From Gnetum montanum (Eukaryota; Streptophyta; Gnetopsida; Gnetales; Gnetaceae): 26,405 nucleotides of DNA. The position numbers and the translations under genes are program-made. Of the stretch, positions 14,682 through 26,326 are shown piece after piece. Under the pieces are notes generated by a model. The model was not told the origin of the DNA and did not search any database. It saw nothing but the letters and a program-made list of their open reading frames with translations. Where the stretch lies: the NCBI GenBank assembly GCA_015680685.1, contig MNCI01002760.1, forward strand, positions 8,307-34,711. The letters are read 5' to 3'. Numbering within the stretch: position 1 is the stretch's first letter; each line of letters starts with the position of its first letter.

Positions 14682-17448
14682 TTAATGGCATGAGGTTGAT
14701 GGAGAAGGTCAAATAGTCCCAGGTGGTGATGGCTTCTAAGGTTCTGAGGAACCTTCATTGGCTTCAGGCACATGTGGTGGTAAAGGCAACTATGGATATC
14801 CTACTGCTGCTGCTACTACTTTAGGTAGAATGCAAAAAGCATCCAATAATGCCCTCATTTTCTCTTCCATACTCCTAGGATTGTTCACGATTCATGCAGC
14901 TTCATCGATGTGGGATAGGGTTGGAACATCCCAAGCATGAGAAAAAATGGAAAAGAGCTTCTTCACATTGAAAAACTAGATTGTAAATTACTTGCACTCA
15001 ATGTCGAATGCTTGAAGTGTGTCCTGCAGTACCCAGTAGTCATTCATCCTTTTGGCTAGGTTCTCTATGACTAATCTCTAGTAGGTGAACTTCACCTTGA
15101 GAACCTCAAGTTTAGCATTTTCAACTACAAGCTTATGCTTGATGTCTTTATGGGTCTTAAACTTGGCCTCGTACAACAAGTACGATCTAGCCACCTACTT
15201 TTCAAGTTCAGACCATAGTTGTTTGATAGTCAGCATTGCTAGGTTTGCATAATAAATATTGGATAGCTCCATGTACTCCATCATCTCTTCAATTTGCAAC
15301 TTCTTCATGCAAATTTCTACCCTGTTATAGGCATCAATCCCATTGAGGATGGGTTGTTCTCTACCTTGTTGGAATTTCTGGAGGCCCTCATTAACTTTTT
15401 CCTTCGCCAGTTGGATATGCTTTTCATTCACCTCCTTTTATAGGCCTACCTGGTCTTTGTAATGATTTTTAACTTTCTTAAAATTTCATAGCCTCATTCT
15501 TCCATGTAGCAATTTTAATAGCTAACTTCTGGTGTAAGGTGTGAATCCCCTCCATGGAGAGGCTACAATTCTTCACTGCCAATCTCCTTAGTTCAACATT
15601 TTCCTTGGAAAGCTACTGCTATTGTTGATGAATAAATTCTTCTAACTGTTGTTTTTGCACATCAATATTCTGCAGGTAATGGTTTTCTACAGTCAAGGTC
15701 TCATTTTCTTGGTGAGTCTACATCAAGTCCTTCTGTACTACGTGAGTTTCAACTTCTACTATGGACTGATTAAAGACTGATGTTACCATTTCTCCCTCAA
15801 CTTTCTTAAGTTGTTCTTGAAGTTGTTGAAAAGCTTCATCTCATGTTAATGTAGGGTTGATATGAGTAGGGTCGATAATTTGGGCATGCAATTTAGCAAC
15901 TTTGGTATCCAAGCATTGATTATGTGCTTGAGCTATTTTAAGTTGCCTTCCAAGATGAGGCACTTTCCCTTTATCTCCAAAAGCTATGATTGGGTTATAG
16001 TGATGATATCTAGAAAATCAAAGATATCCAGAATCGGTTGCCTAGTTCCCACCAATCGGTCCAACAGTTCTTCATGTTAGGTTGTACTTAGTCTTCCATT
16101 GATTGTCCCTACAAATGCTTGCGCATATCTTAGTGTAGAAACATCTATTTTAGGTGCCATAGGTATGTTTAATGCCTCAATGACCTAATCAACAATGATC
16201 TCTGTAGCTATCTCTTGCCCCTATTACTGCATCACCATTAAAGTTGCCTACTCATCCTCCTCCAAGTGCATCAAAAAGGAAGTGGCATTCCTAGAGATTT
16301 CTAGAAATAGATGGTATTCAGAGAAAGANGGTTAGTATATACATAGATGGATCTCCACCACTAGTTCCTACCTACTACTCTTGTTGTTGCAAAGGCTACT
16401 CTCAGAATTTTTGCATGCATTCAATCATAGTGCAGACCTCCAGTGTTTGCTCATGAGTAGGTGGTGGAGATGGATGTTGCTGCACCTCTTCTATGATCAT
16501 GGAAGAAATCTTATCCTTCATCATCTTATCCCAAAAAGCACTAGGAGCATGCTTGAGTATATCATTTGTGTAGCAAAAAATCCTTGTCCTTTTGCATAAT
16601 CGTTTGATCAAGCAGGGAAAGGACAAGCTCTTTCTTTCATGTTCATTCTCCTTGAAGCACTTTTCTATCTCTAGATAGATTAGTTATGAAAGCTTCATTG
16701 TAAATTTATCATTTAAAGTAGTGCATGCTTGGGTGGAGAAGGTTGTCACCTTACTAGGCCTCACTGTTGGATTGAGGTGTTAGGCCACTATCTTAAAATA
16801 GACTCACTCTACCAATGTGAGCATGCCAAGCTTCTTACAGTCAACTCGATAACACCATTGCATCAAATCTTTCTTTACTCTGGGGTCACCTTGTGTTGAC
16901 AACTCTACCAACTATGTTATTGTACTTGGTAGCCCAAGGACCTATGTAATGGCCTCCACTGAGTAGGAAACTTGGATGTCCTTGATTTTCATAGTGGATC
17001 CTACTTTCCTATTATTCTAGAAGAGATACCTTTCTCTCATGTACTACTCCCCATTGGAAGTGATGATTGACCATATGGGAGAGGCTTGTAGTTGATTTCT
17101 AAAATCTTCTAGAGCCCATTCAAGGAGTGGTCCAAAATTCAATTCTTAGAGAATTAAGCATTGGACCTCACTGCTTCCAATTATGTTAAGATAGGCCTAT
17201 ATGAGTGTGACCTCCAATCTAAGTACAAGGACTGGCACTTTGCCTCACTATGAATGTTTAGATGTGGCTTCCTCTTGAGGAATCTGTTAGATAGATTCCA
17301 ACTTAGTCTCATCTCTAAAAGGTCTTGTTGGATGGGTTACCTTAGCCTATTCTTGGCCATGTTTTTGTTGGCCTCTTCCTCCACTAGGTTGCTTTTCCCA
17401 TGGTTGTGATGGTTCCTCCTCTGATGGTCTCTTCAATTTTGGTGCCAT
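14682..17448 (-). pseudogene. Extra 3' ORF of element B (plant transposon-type domain plus coiled coil)
   Basis: A long decayed frame of about 900 codons between pol and the 3' LTR. The ATG at 17448 encodes MAPKLKRPSEEEPSQPWEK, a polar Gln/Glu/Pro-rich start. The next part (about 17000-16590) has KIKDIQVSYSVEAIT, LGLPS, WCYRVDCKKLGMLT and SFPCLIKRLC; this pattern resembles the 'putative plant transposon protein' domain in extra ORFs of Athila/Ogre-like elements (inference from memory). After a frameshift between 16400 and 15430, the remainder (to about 15000) is rich in Glu, Lys, Gln and Leu heptads, for example DEAFQQLQEQLKKVEGEM, a likely coiled coil, ending in a Pro/Ser tail. A TATAG splice-acceptor-like sequence directly precedes the ATG, suggesting expression from a spliced RNA. 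The function is unknown; 'env-like' status is only positional. Many stops; dead. Confidence 0.6.
16329..16329. other. Undetermined base
   Basis: A single n in the assembly inside the extra ORF region of element B; a second one is at 17699. They may hide small indels, so frame statements across them are less certain. Confidence 0.95.
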
Positions 17449-19231
17449 CTATAATCGCACATAATAACAGATTAGTAATCATTATGTAACTTAAAATGAT
17501 TGGAATACCTTGTCTCATGAGGGGGTTACATTTGGCTAAGGTGTGATTATGGTTGGATAGATTAAGTAGTTAATTACTAATTTAATCTTTGGTTTACCAA
17601 AGTTTTTGGAAGGGTTAAATTCTCAAAAATTAATGAGTTAATAGCATTTATTGCTTAATTTTTTAGGGGAGTTAGAAAAAATTTTGAAAAAAATATCANT
17701 GCCTCGTCAACATAGTTTTTGACCACCATTGACTTTCATTGACTTGGTTAAAACTTGAAAATTACAAAGAGATTTTGAATAAAATTAGGATCAAATGGAA
17801 GCCCAAATAGCCATGAACATGATGAAAATATGAGAAGAGGGTGTTGCAATCCAAAAAATTAAGAAAATTAGGAAAATGGTAAAAATGGGATGGAAAATGA
17901 GAGTTCAAGGAGCATAGAGTGGTGTGCACAATGGAATATGTGAAAGATAGGATTGTAACGATGTCGAAGGTAAGGGACTTAACTAACCAAACTAAGAGAT
18001 ATACAAGTGGGTCCTTCCCATAGTAGGCTCATGCCCTTGTTGGCATTGCATAACCCCAACCAAGGAGTCCATGGGCCCCATAGTTGATTAATGGTCATGA
18101 AAGGTTAAGGACCAACTAAAAGGAATATATCTAATAATTCCAACATGTCAAACTAAGACATTGAGCATAACATGGAAACTAATAGTGAAGTGAGTTATGG
18201 AAACATAGATGGATGACTGAGAAGGTGAGATGGAATCCCAAATTAAGATCATAATAAGTCCCTTGTGGAATATGTGTTTAAAATGACCTAAGAAGATCCA
18301 TCCTTAGTCTAGACCAAAACTAGCCTCTTTCAGTGACTTTGCATCACCACTCTAAGACCGATTAACCCACTCAAGACACAAGAGTGCTCCCATAAAATAA
18401 CAACTATTCCAAAAAGAGAAGAAAAGAGAAGTAAGAAGTGAGAGAAAGAGCGGGTCTTAGTTAGAGGGGATCTTCAAGCATGGGTGCATGTCTTTCTAGT
18501 CCCATAACTAGTACTTGTAGCCCTTGTATTTGTCTAAGGGATGTGCTTTGAATTCCCATCATCATTTTTTTTTGAATTTTTGGATGGAAACCATACCATG
18601 TAAATATTTTATTTGACTTCCTATTAGTGGTTGGAATGGAATGATAAGAAGTTCATGAAGTACAACCAAGCACTCAAGTAAGAAAAATATTACAAGGAGT
18701 ATTGAATCCCCTTGAACTAACACCCTCTATAAACCTTTGAATATTTCCCAATTTTAGAACTACCAAGGTCACCAATTAATTAAAAGTTTCATTAATGGAA
18801 GGGACCTTAAACTCCAAAAACAAGGAAAGCCATAGAGTTTATTGGGTGGGTGGATGACATAGACTTACTACATATTCCATGAAAAATAAACCATGTCATA
18901 GTTATCAGACATCAAAATTCAAAAATAAAAACTAGACATTGACAATTATAACATTAAGCAAAAACCATCATTAGTAAACAGCAATAGTGGCACTATGTCC
19001 TATAGCAATAAAGCACTTTTATTAGCAAAAATAATGAAAATTCATACTTAAACAAAACAAAACAAATAAAAGTAAAATATATAAGTGTAAAATAACCAAG
19101 AAAAGCTCAAAAGTACTAACAATGGTGCAAAATTAGAAAAAAATTTGAAAATAAAAAATTTGTAACATAAATAACCTGTAAAATCAAAAATGTGGAAAAA
19201 AAAAAGTAAAACAATTGAGAAGCCATATGGA
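17449..19231 (-). other. Noncoding spacer between pol and the extra ORF of B
   Basis: About 1.8 kb with stops in all frames and no family signature. It starts T-rich (element orientation) right after the pol stop and contains A-rich and purine-rich stretches. Similar long spacers precede the extra ORF in Athila-type elements. One undetermined base (17699) lies here. Confidence 0.6.
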
Positions 19232-20589
19232 TCATTCACACAAATGGCCATCTCTCCCATGATTGAGTTGGGAGAAGAAGATTTAAAAAATGAAACATGG
19301 TTATCCATCCATTGAGATGGTGGTTGCACTAGCTTATCCTGGCTCTAGGAAAGGTTTCACTTGTTGGATGCTGACCAACTACTTTTTATTTGGGCTTTTA
19401 GGTTTGTAGATTAACATGGCCCTAGAGGAAAAGGTTTGATCAATTATATAAGGTCCTTTGCACAATTTTTGGAATTTTTTCTTCTAGGGTACATGTGTGG
19501 GGTCATGACATTACTTGTTGAATGCCTTATGCACCTCATTCAAAGATAAGGCCACCAATCAATTTTCATCTAGTACATTTAGGTTAATCAATCTTTCTTT
19601 TTGTGCTAGAGTTAGGTCAAGATCTAGATCATAGGCTATTGAGAGTGTACATAGCTCAAACTGGATCAAGAGCATTGGAAGTTTTCCATACACTAACTTG
19701 TAGGGAGAGTAGCCAATAGGGAGTTTTCATGTTGAGCGATAGGCCCAAAGGGCATCATTGAGTTTGGTGCTCCGAGCTCTCCTATATTTGCTTATGGTTC
19801 TTGTTAATATCCTTGTTATCCTTGTTAAGATCCTTGACCATTGGCTTAGGGATGGTAGGGTGTTGTTAATTTATGGTCAACCCCCAAGTGTTGCATCAAT
19901 TTTGTAAAAGTGGAACCTATGAAATGAGTTTCATTGTTAGAAATTAGTGCATGTGGCACCCCAAACTTGTTTTCAACATTTTTTTGTATAAATCTAGTAG
20001 TAGTGGATTATGTACAATCAGTAACGGCTATTACTTCTACTCATTTTGTACAATAGTCGACTACTACAATGATATATGTCTTTCCATTGGACATGGGTAT
20101 GATGAAACCCATGAAGTCAATGCCTCATATGTCAAAAGGCTTTAGTGGCTGAATCCACTATTGAGGAGCTTCCATTTGAGCGGTCATCCCATCATCTCAT
20201 TAGCAATATTCACAATATTGAATAAATTAGTGGGCATCCATGAAGATTGTAGGCCACTAGTATCCTACCATTAGGATTTTTGACTATGCCTCTCCCTGCA
20301 TAGTGGCCTCCATAGGATCCTTTGTGAGCATCCTAGAAAATATGTAGTTGATCTTCATCAAGGACACACCAATGAATCATGCCATTGGCACACACCTTGT
20401 AAAGGTGTTTGTTGATTTCAATGAAATATTTGGCCCAATGAAAAAATTATTGCTTCTTTCTAAAGTTAAGATGTTGTAGCATCTTCTAAATGAGAAGATA
20501 GGTGAGGATGCCATTGTACCATGTTGTTTCCATCGGTGTTTGGTCATTTATTACTCTTATAAATAGGAGTTCGTATGGAAACTAGTTAG
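19232..20589 (-). pseudogene. Integrase region of element B
   Basis: Recognised by DAHKGSYGGHYAGRG and CEYC (zinc-binding half), GIDFMGFIIPMSNGKTYI (first Asp codon 20116-20118), FGVPHALISNNETHF, where the second catalytic Asp is Asn (19936-19938), and YHP.ANGQG. The segment that should hold the catalytic Glu is replaced by short TTGTTAA-type repeats (19800-19836) with a net loss of about 7 bp and a frame change. KLPIGYSPYKLVYGKLP and a GPYII module follow. Pol ends at TGA 19232-19234 after LNHGRDGHLCE. Stops at 19727 and 19559 match those in element A. Inactive. Confidence 0.85.
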
Positions 20590-20999
20590 AGAGCGAGCTC
20601 TCCTCCTCTTTATTATCCCATATTAAGCAAGTGAGGTGGTTACTGACCACATTCTCAATCTCTTTTCAATCTACCACTATGAGATTGAATTTTTGCAAGA
20701 TCACAAGCCACCATATGATACAAGAGCTCACCATTGGCTTGTTTATGAGGAAGCGGATTGCACTACAATCCATGTGCACAAATACTTTGTAGCCAAGCAC
20801 ATAGTACCTAAACTTTTCAAGATCATACATCACTGCCATTAGTTCCTTATTCATGATGGTGTAATTTAATTATGCCCTCACAATGAATCAACTTTCATAG
20901 TGGATGTGTTATGGGTGTTTCTTATTTTCCAACTATGTAAGCATAGCTCATAGTATGTAGTTAGATGCATCCATCATGATGTGGAATTATTTGGACCAA
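20590..20999 (-). pseudogene. RNase H region of element B
   Basis: The frame includes MMDASNY (first acidic position), NKELMAVMYDLEKFRYYVLGY, VFVHMDCSAIRFL and a degraded VVSNHL where element A has VVDHLS, so the last catalytic Asp is also changed (Asp to Asn in this reading). The stop at 20666-20668 follows VVD and is at the same codon as 11546-11548 in A. One reading frame is shared with RT and protease. Confidence 0.8.
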
Positions 21000-22000
21000 T
21001 CTAGTACCTATAGAATTTGTGTTTCTATGAGTTTATCCTTTAACTATGAGAATGCTTATTCACATTCCCTAATCTAGATGAAAAGTGCCTCTTTCTTTGT
21101 AAGCTCTACCAACAGTTTTGCAATCTTAGAGAAATTCTCTATGAATTAGCAATAGTAGCCATTATGTCTAATGAATGACGAAATGTCTTTAACAATTTCT
21201 GGTTAGCAGGTTATTTCTTGGATGATCCTTATTTTCTCAAGGTCTACCTCAATCCCTTTTTGAGTGATTCTATGCCCCAGTACAATGCTTTCTTGGAGCA
21301 TGAGGTGGTTCTTTTTCCAATTGAGTCATAGATTTGTTTCAACACATCTTTTTAATACTTGGTCAAGGTAGTCCAAAGCTTGCTCAAACATAGTTCCATA
21401 GGTGGAGAAGTCATTAATGAAGACTTCCACATCACTACCAATGTAGTACTGAAAGATTCTAAGAACCAAGCATTGAAATGTTGTAGGGGCATTGCATAGA
21501 GCAAATGGCATCTTACAATATGCAAATGTCTACTAGGGACTTGTGAATGTTGTTTTGGCCTAATCGTCTAGTGCAATTTGGATTTGGTTATAGCCACTAT
21601 AACCATCTAAGAAGCTATAATAGTAATGCCCAGAGATAGTGTCCAGCACTTGGTCCACAAATGACAATGAAAAATGATCTTTAAATGCTGCCATGTTCAA
21701 CAACCTGAAGTCGATGTAGATCCACTACTTGCCACCTATCTTTGACACAATTACTAGTGGGCTAACCCACTCCCTATCCATGATGGTTTAGATAAACCCT
21801 ACCTTGAGAAGTTGCTCTATTTCCTCCTTGATGATCTACTTCAATTTAGGATTCAGACGTCTCTACAACTTCCTTCTTGTTTTCATGGCCCAGTAGGTGT
21901 AAATGTGATGTTGGCATATCCTTGGATCGATTCCTATCAGCTCAAAATATGACCAAGCAAAGGCTGTTGTCCATTTTTTAATCACCTTTAACAACTTTTC
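21000..22000 (-). pseudogene. Reverse transcriptase region of element B
   Basis: Visible in one frame: VSPLVIV, IDFRLLNMAAF, FVDQVLDTISGHYYYSFLDGYSGYNQI with the first catalytic Asp intact (21605-21607), FALCNAPTTFQ, and VEVFINDFSTYG (21410-21421), where the usual F/YMDD is FIND. Met-to-Ile and Asp-to-Asn both fit G-to-A changes. Past this, LNWKK keeps the Trp that is a stop in element A. There are multiple nonsense codons. The upstream part joins the protease linker without a shift that I could detect. Confidence 0.85.
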
Positions 22001-22870
22001 TTTTTATTTAGGAGCAAGTTTGGCATTAATTATGATCATTTTACCATTTTTTTAAAATACATATTCCATGCTAGCCAATAGAGTTTCCAGTTCTAGGGGC
22101 TCCTGCTTAAAGTTATTAGGGATTTCCAACTCTCCCTAATAGGTATCATCATTTTCATCATTAGAGAGTTGATGATGAACTTATTCAAGTTTATCCATGC
22201 CTTCAACATAAGCACATGTTAGGCTTTTAGTTGGTTCCATGCATAATGTGCTGCTTTTTGAGTTAGTTGTCAGCCACTAGGTGCCCTCCTATTTTGTGGC
22301 TGCTATGTACAAACACTATTGAATATCTATTTCTTGTGCACACTTATTGCATGCTTTAATGTATGTACTTTTGATGGACTAAATGTTTTGCACATAATTG
22401 CACCCATTATCACTATATGTGATGCATGGAATATTCTTCTTCTCCAACCATCCAAATTCATTTTCCTTTGAGATCTCAAAGGATAGGTCCCTTATGCCCA
22501 TTCTTGCATTGACCATGATCAAGCATGCTCTTCCCATAATGATGTGGAAGTTACCTTTGCAATTCTCAACCTTGATCACTAGAAAATCAGCAAGATAGAA
22601 CCACCCACAAACTATGGTCACAATGTCCTTTACTAACCCTAGAGGGACAGTAATTGACTAGTCTACCAATTTCAAATAAAGGTTTTTCTTCTTGAGAGGT
22701 GGTAGGTTCTAGGCTTTGTACATGTCATGGGACATGAGGTTGATACTAGAACCAGAATCAAGAAGAGCCTTGCATGGCTTATGTCTAGTGATCTACAAGT
22801 AAATGAGAGGATTTTTGGGTTAGATTGTTTCATGGAAAGATGGCCAACCTTGATCTAATCAAAAATAACA
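22001..22870 (-). pseudogene. pro: Protease region and linker of element B
   Basis: The active-site segment KALLDSGSSINLMS is intact (catalytic Asp codon 22757-22759). TIVCGWFYLADFLVIKVENC and IIMGRACLI follow, the same order as in element A. Stops at 22709-22711 (after YKA) and 22277-22279 (before WL) coincide with those of A. The linker to RT spans about 22000-22380. Frame equals RT and RNase H. Confidence 0.8.
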
Positions 22871-25269
22871 TGAGTTAGCATCACAATGCAAATCTAAGGT
22901 AGTGTTTGGTTTGAAGGGCACTTGAAGGTGTTGGATGCAAAGGATGACGGTGTTAGAGATGCAAGGCAGCTAGCCACATGAGGTTGTGAGGGTTTAGGAG
23001 GACTATTGGATCAGAAAAAAGGTTGATTCCTAGATCGATTTTCTAAACCACATGGTTGGAAGGCCAAATGTGAATGTATATCCCTTTTAGCATTTCATTG
23101 TTATTGCTATGAAGGGATTTTTCCCTACTTGGATGAAGAAGGAGGTAATTTGGTAGAGGGTGGATGGACATGTGCAGATGGATATAGAAGATGGTATAAA
23201 TATGGATTTTCTCCTTGAGTAGATGGTGAATGTGTTTGATAATACTCTAGAGGGTAATAGTGATGCTAAAATGAGGCATGGCTTGCAAAAATTCTTGGAG
23301 AGATGAGTTGCTGAACATAGTATCCATATGGATATGGTTACCTCTAAAGATACTACTACCTTGGTAGTAGCATTCCCCATGATTGTGGTTGGTGCCACTA
23401 CTAGTATTGTTCATATGGTTGTGATGGACCTTCACTTGGGTAGTAATCTTGTTGGTGGTGGTGGAACTATCTTAGATTTTCTTAAGGATAAGGCAATCAT
23501 CTAGGTGCTTACCTACATGCTAGTCAAGGATTCAATATGTACACCCCAGACTTTTGTAAGTGTAACATCAGAGGGAAACATCCCTTTGGATGTCCATATT
23601 GACAAATGTCACAACCAACATCATCTTCAGAATCTATCTCCACAACTTCCTCTATGGTAACAACTTTTCCCTTACCTCTTTGGTAGGCATGTTTAGCTTC
23701 TTTTTTCCTCCTACAATTATGATCACTATTTTTCTCTTTGCCAAAATATTAGAAATAGATTTTTGTATGGGTAATATTTTTCTATTCACCACTTCATCAA
23801 GTGATGACTCCTCCTTGTCAAAAAATTAGACCTCCCATTTCCTAATGGAAGGGTTCCTATTATACTCTTCTACACTTTCCCTTTTTTACAACTCACTTCT
23901 TCTTTTGCTACCTACTATATTAGCCTTTATATATGATGAGCTCTTAGTTTAAGAAATCTCCCTTGGGCATATACTCAAAGAGTTTTTCTAGTTTCTTCTT
24001 TGAGCTCATCTATGATGTGCTAAAGTTGTTTCCTCTAAGAATAACCATGGCTAGGGCATCAATGTAAGAGTGAATGATATCATTCCATAGTCGCATCCAA
24101 GGGTTCATGTATTCCTTATTTCCATCTTTGGATCTACCTCCTCAGATTAGATACTATGGATTACATTTGATATTTTTCTTTGAATAGTTCCAACATGGTA
24201 CTCCATCTATAGATAGGTTCTAGCTCTAAGGATTGGTAGCTTTCAACTTCCTTGATGAGTGTCCTAGGGAAGAGCTTGAGTTTCTTCCATTCATTTTCTA
24301 TGTTCCATAAGGCATAGGAATTATAGAAAGCTTGTAGATTTGTCTATGGATTAGAGTTGTATCCCCCTTCAAATCATGAGATATTATTCATGTATAAGCA
24401 CTTGATCTAACTATCTTTTATATGCCTAGTGCGAATTCTAATTGCCTCTGCAATGTTAAGCATATTTTTAGTCACCAACAAAGGTTCCTCATCATGATTG
24501 TGTCGATGATGGTTCTTGCCACCTTTAAATTCTTAATGGTCTTGATGGTCATTGTTGTCTTATTGATCACGTTCATCACAATTATTTTGATAGTGGCTTC
24601 TATAAGAATCAATAGATGAAGAGGAATGTTTAGAATCAAATAAAGAGGATGGAGAAGAAGGTGAACTACCACTGCCATCACAGTGTCCACCACCATGATT
24701 CTGCTCATTATGACCACCATCCTTAGATCCCTTGCTATTTTGATGTTTGCTCAAGTCTTTGACTTAACTATTACTTTTTTTTAACTTGTTTTATGAATAG
24801 TTAACCACAAGTTCAGGGTCACACCCTCATTACCAATAACAAGGGGTGGAGAATCTTCATGTTGAGAACCTTCAAATGGAGGATCTTCATTGTCATTTTG
24901 ATCTAGTAGGAACAAGGGATTAGTTAAATGTTTTCCCTTTGTAACCTCATGGTACTTCTCCTAATGTCAATCTTGCTTGCATTTTGTTTCAATGGGACTA
25001 TAGTCCTAAGTGTCATAACCATTCATAACATATTCCTTGTGAATATCTGAGATGTCCAACTTTTTAAGGGTTTGAAATAGCATCTTGGACATAGATTGAT
25101 CAGGGGGAAATTCAATGTTACCCTTCATGTTGCACCATCACATATGTTCATTCTAATGTAGGATGAAGGTAAAATCTAGTACATACTCATCTGGATGAGT
25201 ATATACTACTTTGCACTCCTGTGGGATCAACAGTTTGACATCTTCGCACTTGTGAGAAGAAGAAGACAT
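22871..25269 (-). pseudogene. gag: gag region of element B
   Basis: The ATG at 25269 gives MSSSSHKCEDVKLLIPQECK, then VVYTHPDEYVLDFTFILH, closely matching element A. A Gly/His/Ser-rich linker with serine runs (24560-24754) and the capsid-like core (about 24397-23930, with LFPRTLIKEVESY and RWSTMLELFKEKYQ) follow. The zinc-knuckle-like CDICQYGHPKGC lies at 23578-23613. A Gln/Pro/Tyr-rich tail continues to about 23000. It is heavily broken by stops and frame changes, more than in element A. Confidence 0.8.
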
Positions 25270-25403
25270 TTTGCAATATGAAATAAAATATTAGTGTGCT
25301 TTTATAATTCTATGTATAGTGGGAATGATATTGACCTTGAGGTTCATACAATAATATTAATGGTATTCACTAAACTTAAATAGTAAACTTTTCAACAAAC
25401 AAA

Positions 25404-25422
25404 GTCCCTGGCAATGGCACCA
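25404..25422 (-). other. Primer-binding site of element B
   Basis: The minus strand reads TGGTGCCATTGCCAGGGAC, one T after the LTR end, the same geometry as in element A. It differs from the Athila-type TGGCGCCGTTGCCGGGGA by a few transitions. Confirms element orientation. Confidence 0.85.
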
Positions 25423-25423
25423 A

Positions 25424-26326
25424 TGATGAGTGGCAAGGTACCCCTATGCCCAACCTTTAAAAATCATAGAGCATTCATGCATGATCCAATCAAATTCCAT
25501 GGACATTATAGTTTCAAATGTACTAGTCTTCTAGGAAGTGAATCTTGCCTTAAGGTCATTTGTTGTCTTTCCTACACTTGTGGCGTACACTAGTATGGTT
25601 AAGTGTAATTGAGGCATTTGATCTCTATTATTTTTTATTTTATGGTTTTGATGTTTAAAGAGAGATAAAGTAATTGGATTAACTAATTAAATAGTATCTA
25701 AGAAATCCTAACATAAGCATCCAATCCCACTTTTTGCACATGTCCTAAACCCATGTATCCATTGTTGGGTTACCAAGCGCTATGCTACTAAGCACACTAA
25801 GCAATAATGCTGCTAGGATTACCAAGCGATTACGTGCTATGCTTGAAGCGATCGTACTTATGTGTTTAATCTATCTAGCTTATATTGCTTAATTACTAAA
25901 AAATATTTAATAAATAATTAAAAACATTAAATTCATAAATGAAATATTTAATCTATCTAGAATGCTGCAAGGTTTATAAAAAAGCTCATCTTTATTGCCA
26001 CACACACTATTGTGTTTAGGTACAACAATGCTCGAATAAAGATCTATACACTCAATGACTCATGCTGTGGGCAATCAAGAAAATATTCTAACTCTCAAAT
26101 AAGAAAGATGTAAGAGTTTTGCTACTACTACAACAAGACATGCCATAAATGTGGCTAGTAAGCATGTATTTATAGACCAAGATAGACCCCTGCATCGACA
26201 AGGCCATCTCAACGCAATTGACTACATCAATGGGACCTTGTCAATGGGGAATACTTAATGGAGCCACATTAATGCAACTGACTACATTGATGGGGCCTAA
26301 TCAATGCGACAAACTAAAACTCATCA
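25424..26326 (-). repeat. 5' LTR of element B (complete)
   Basis: A 903-bp repeat with perfect 8-bp inverted ends (TGATGAGT ... ACTCATCA). Its primer-site end resembles the 3' end of LTR A: GGGTACC, then CACTCATCA, and a TTGGATCATGCATGAA-like block. TGCTTGG(T)AA-type words (plus TTACCAAGCG) near 25770-25840 also recur in LTR A. A TATAAATA candidate is at 26167-26174 (minus). The outer 390 bp match the truncated 3' LTR at 14020-14463. The flank after 26326 begins TCATA. Confidence 0.88.
26167..26174 (-). promoter_or_regulatory. TATA box candidate in LTR B (5' copy)
   Basis: TATAAATA on the minus strand, conserved in the 3' LTR copy at 14276-14283. If real, U3 is about 150 bp and transcription begins near 26135. 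Confidence 0.4.

Larger units (their letters stand above)
14020..26326 (-). mobile_element. Athila-like Ty3/gypsy retrotransposon B with extra 3' ORF
   Basis: A 12.3-kb element on the minus strand: 5' LTR (25424-26326), primer site, gag, protease, RT, RNase H, integrase, a 1.8-kb spacer, an extra ORF, polypurine tract and a truncated 3' LTR (14020-14463). LTR ends, gag start (MSSSSHK) and pol end (LNHG.DGHL) match element A, so they are one family in opposite orientation. Stops are dense and the RT and integrase catalytic residues are damaged, so it is dead and probably older than A. The protease-to-RNase H frame is kept without net shift from 22757 to 20666. The right-hand flank begins at 26327; no target duplication can be shown because the left terminus is lost. 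Confidence 0.88.

Noticed and set aside
14758-14940. 60-codon plus-strand frame
   Set aside because: Antisense to the Pro/Ser-rich tail of the extra ORF of element B.
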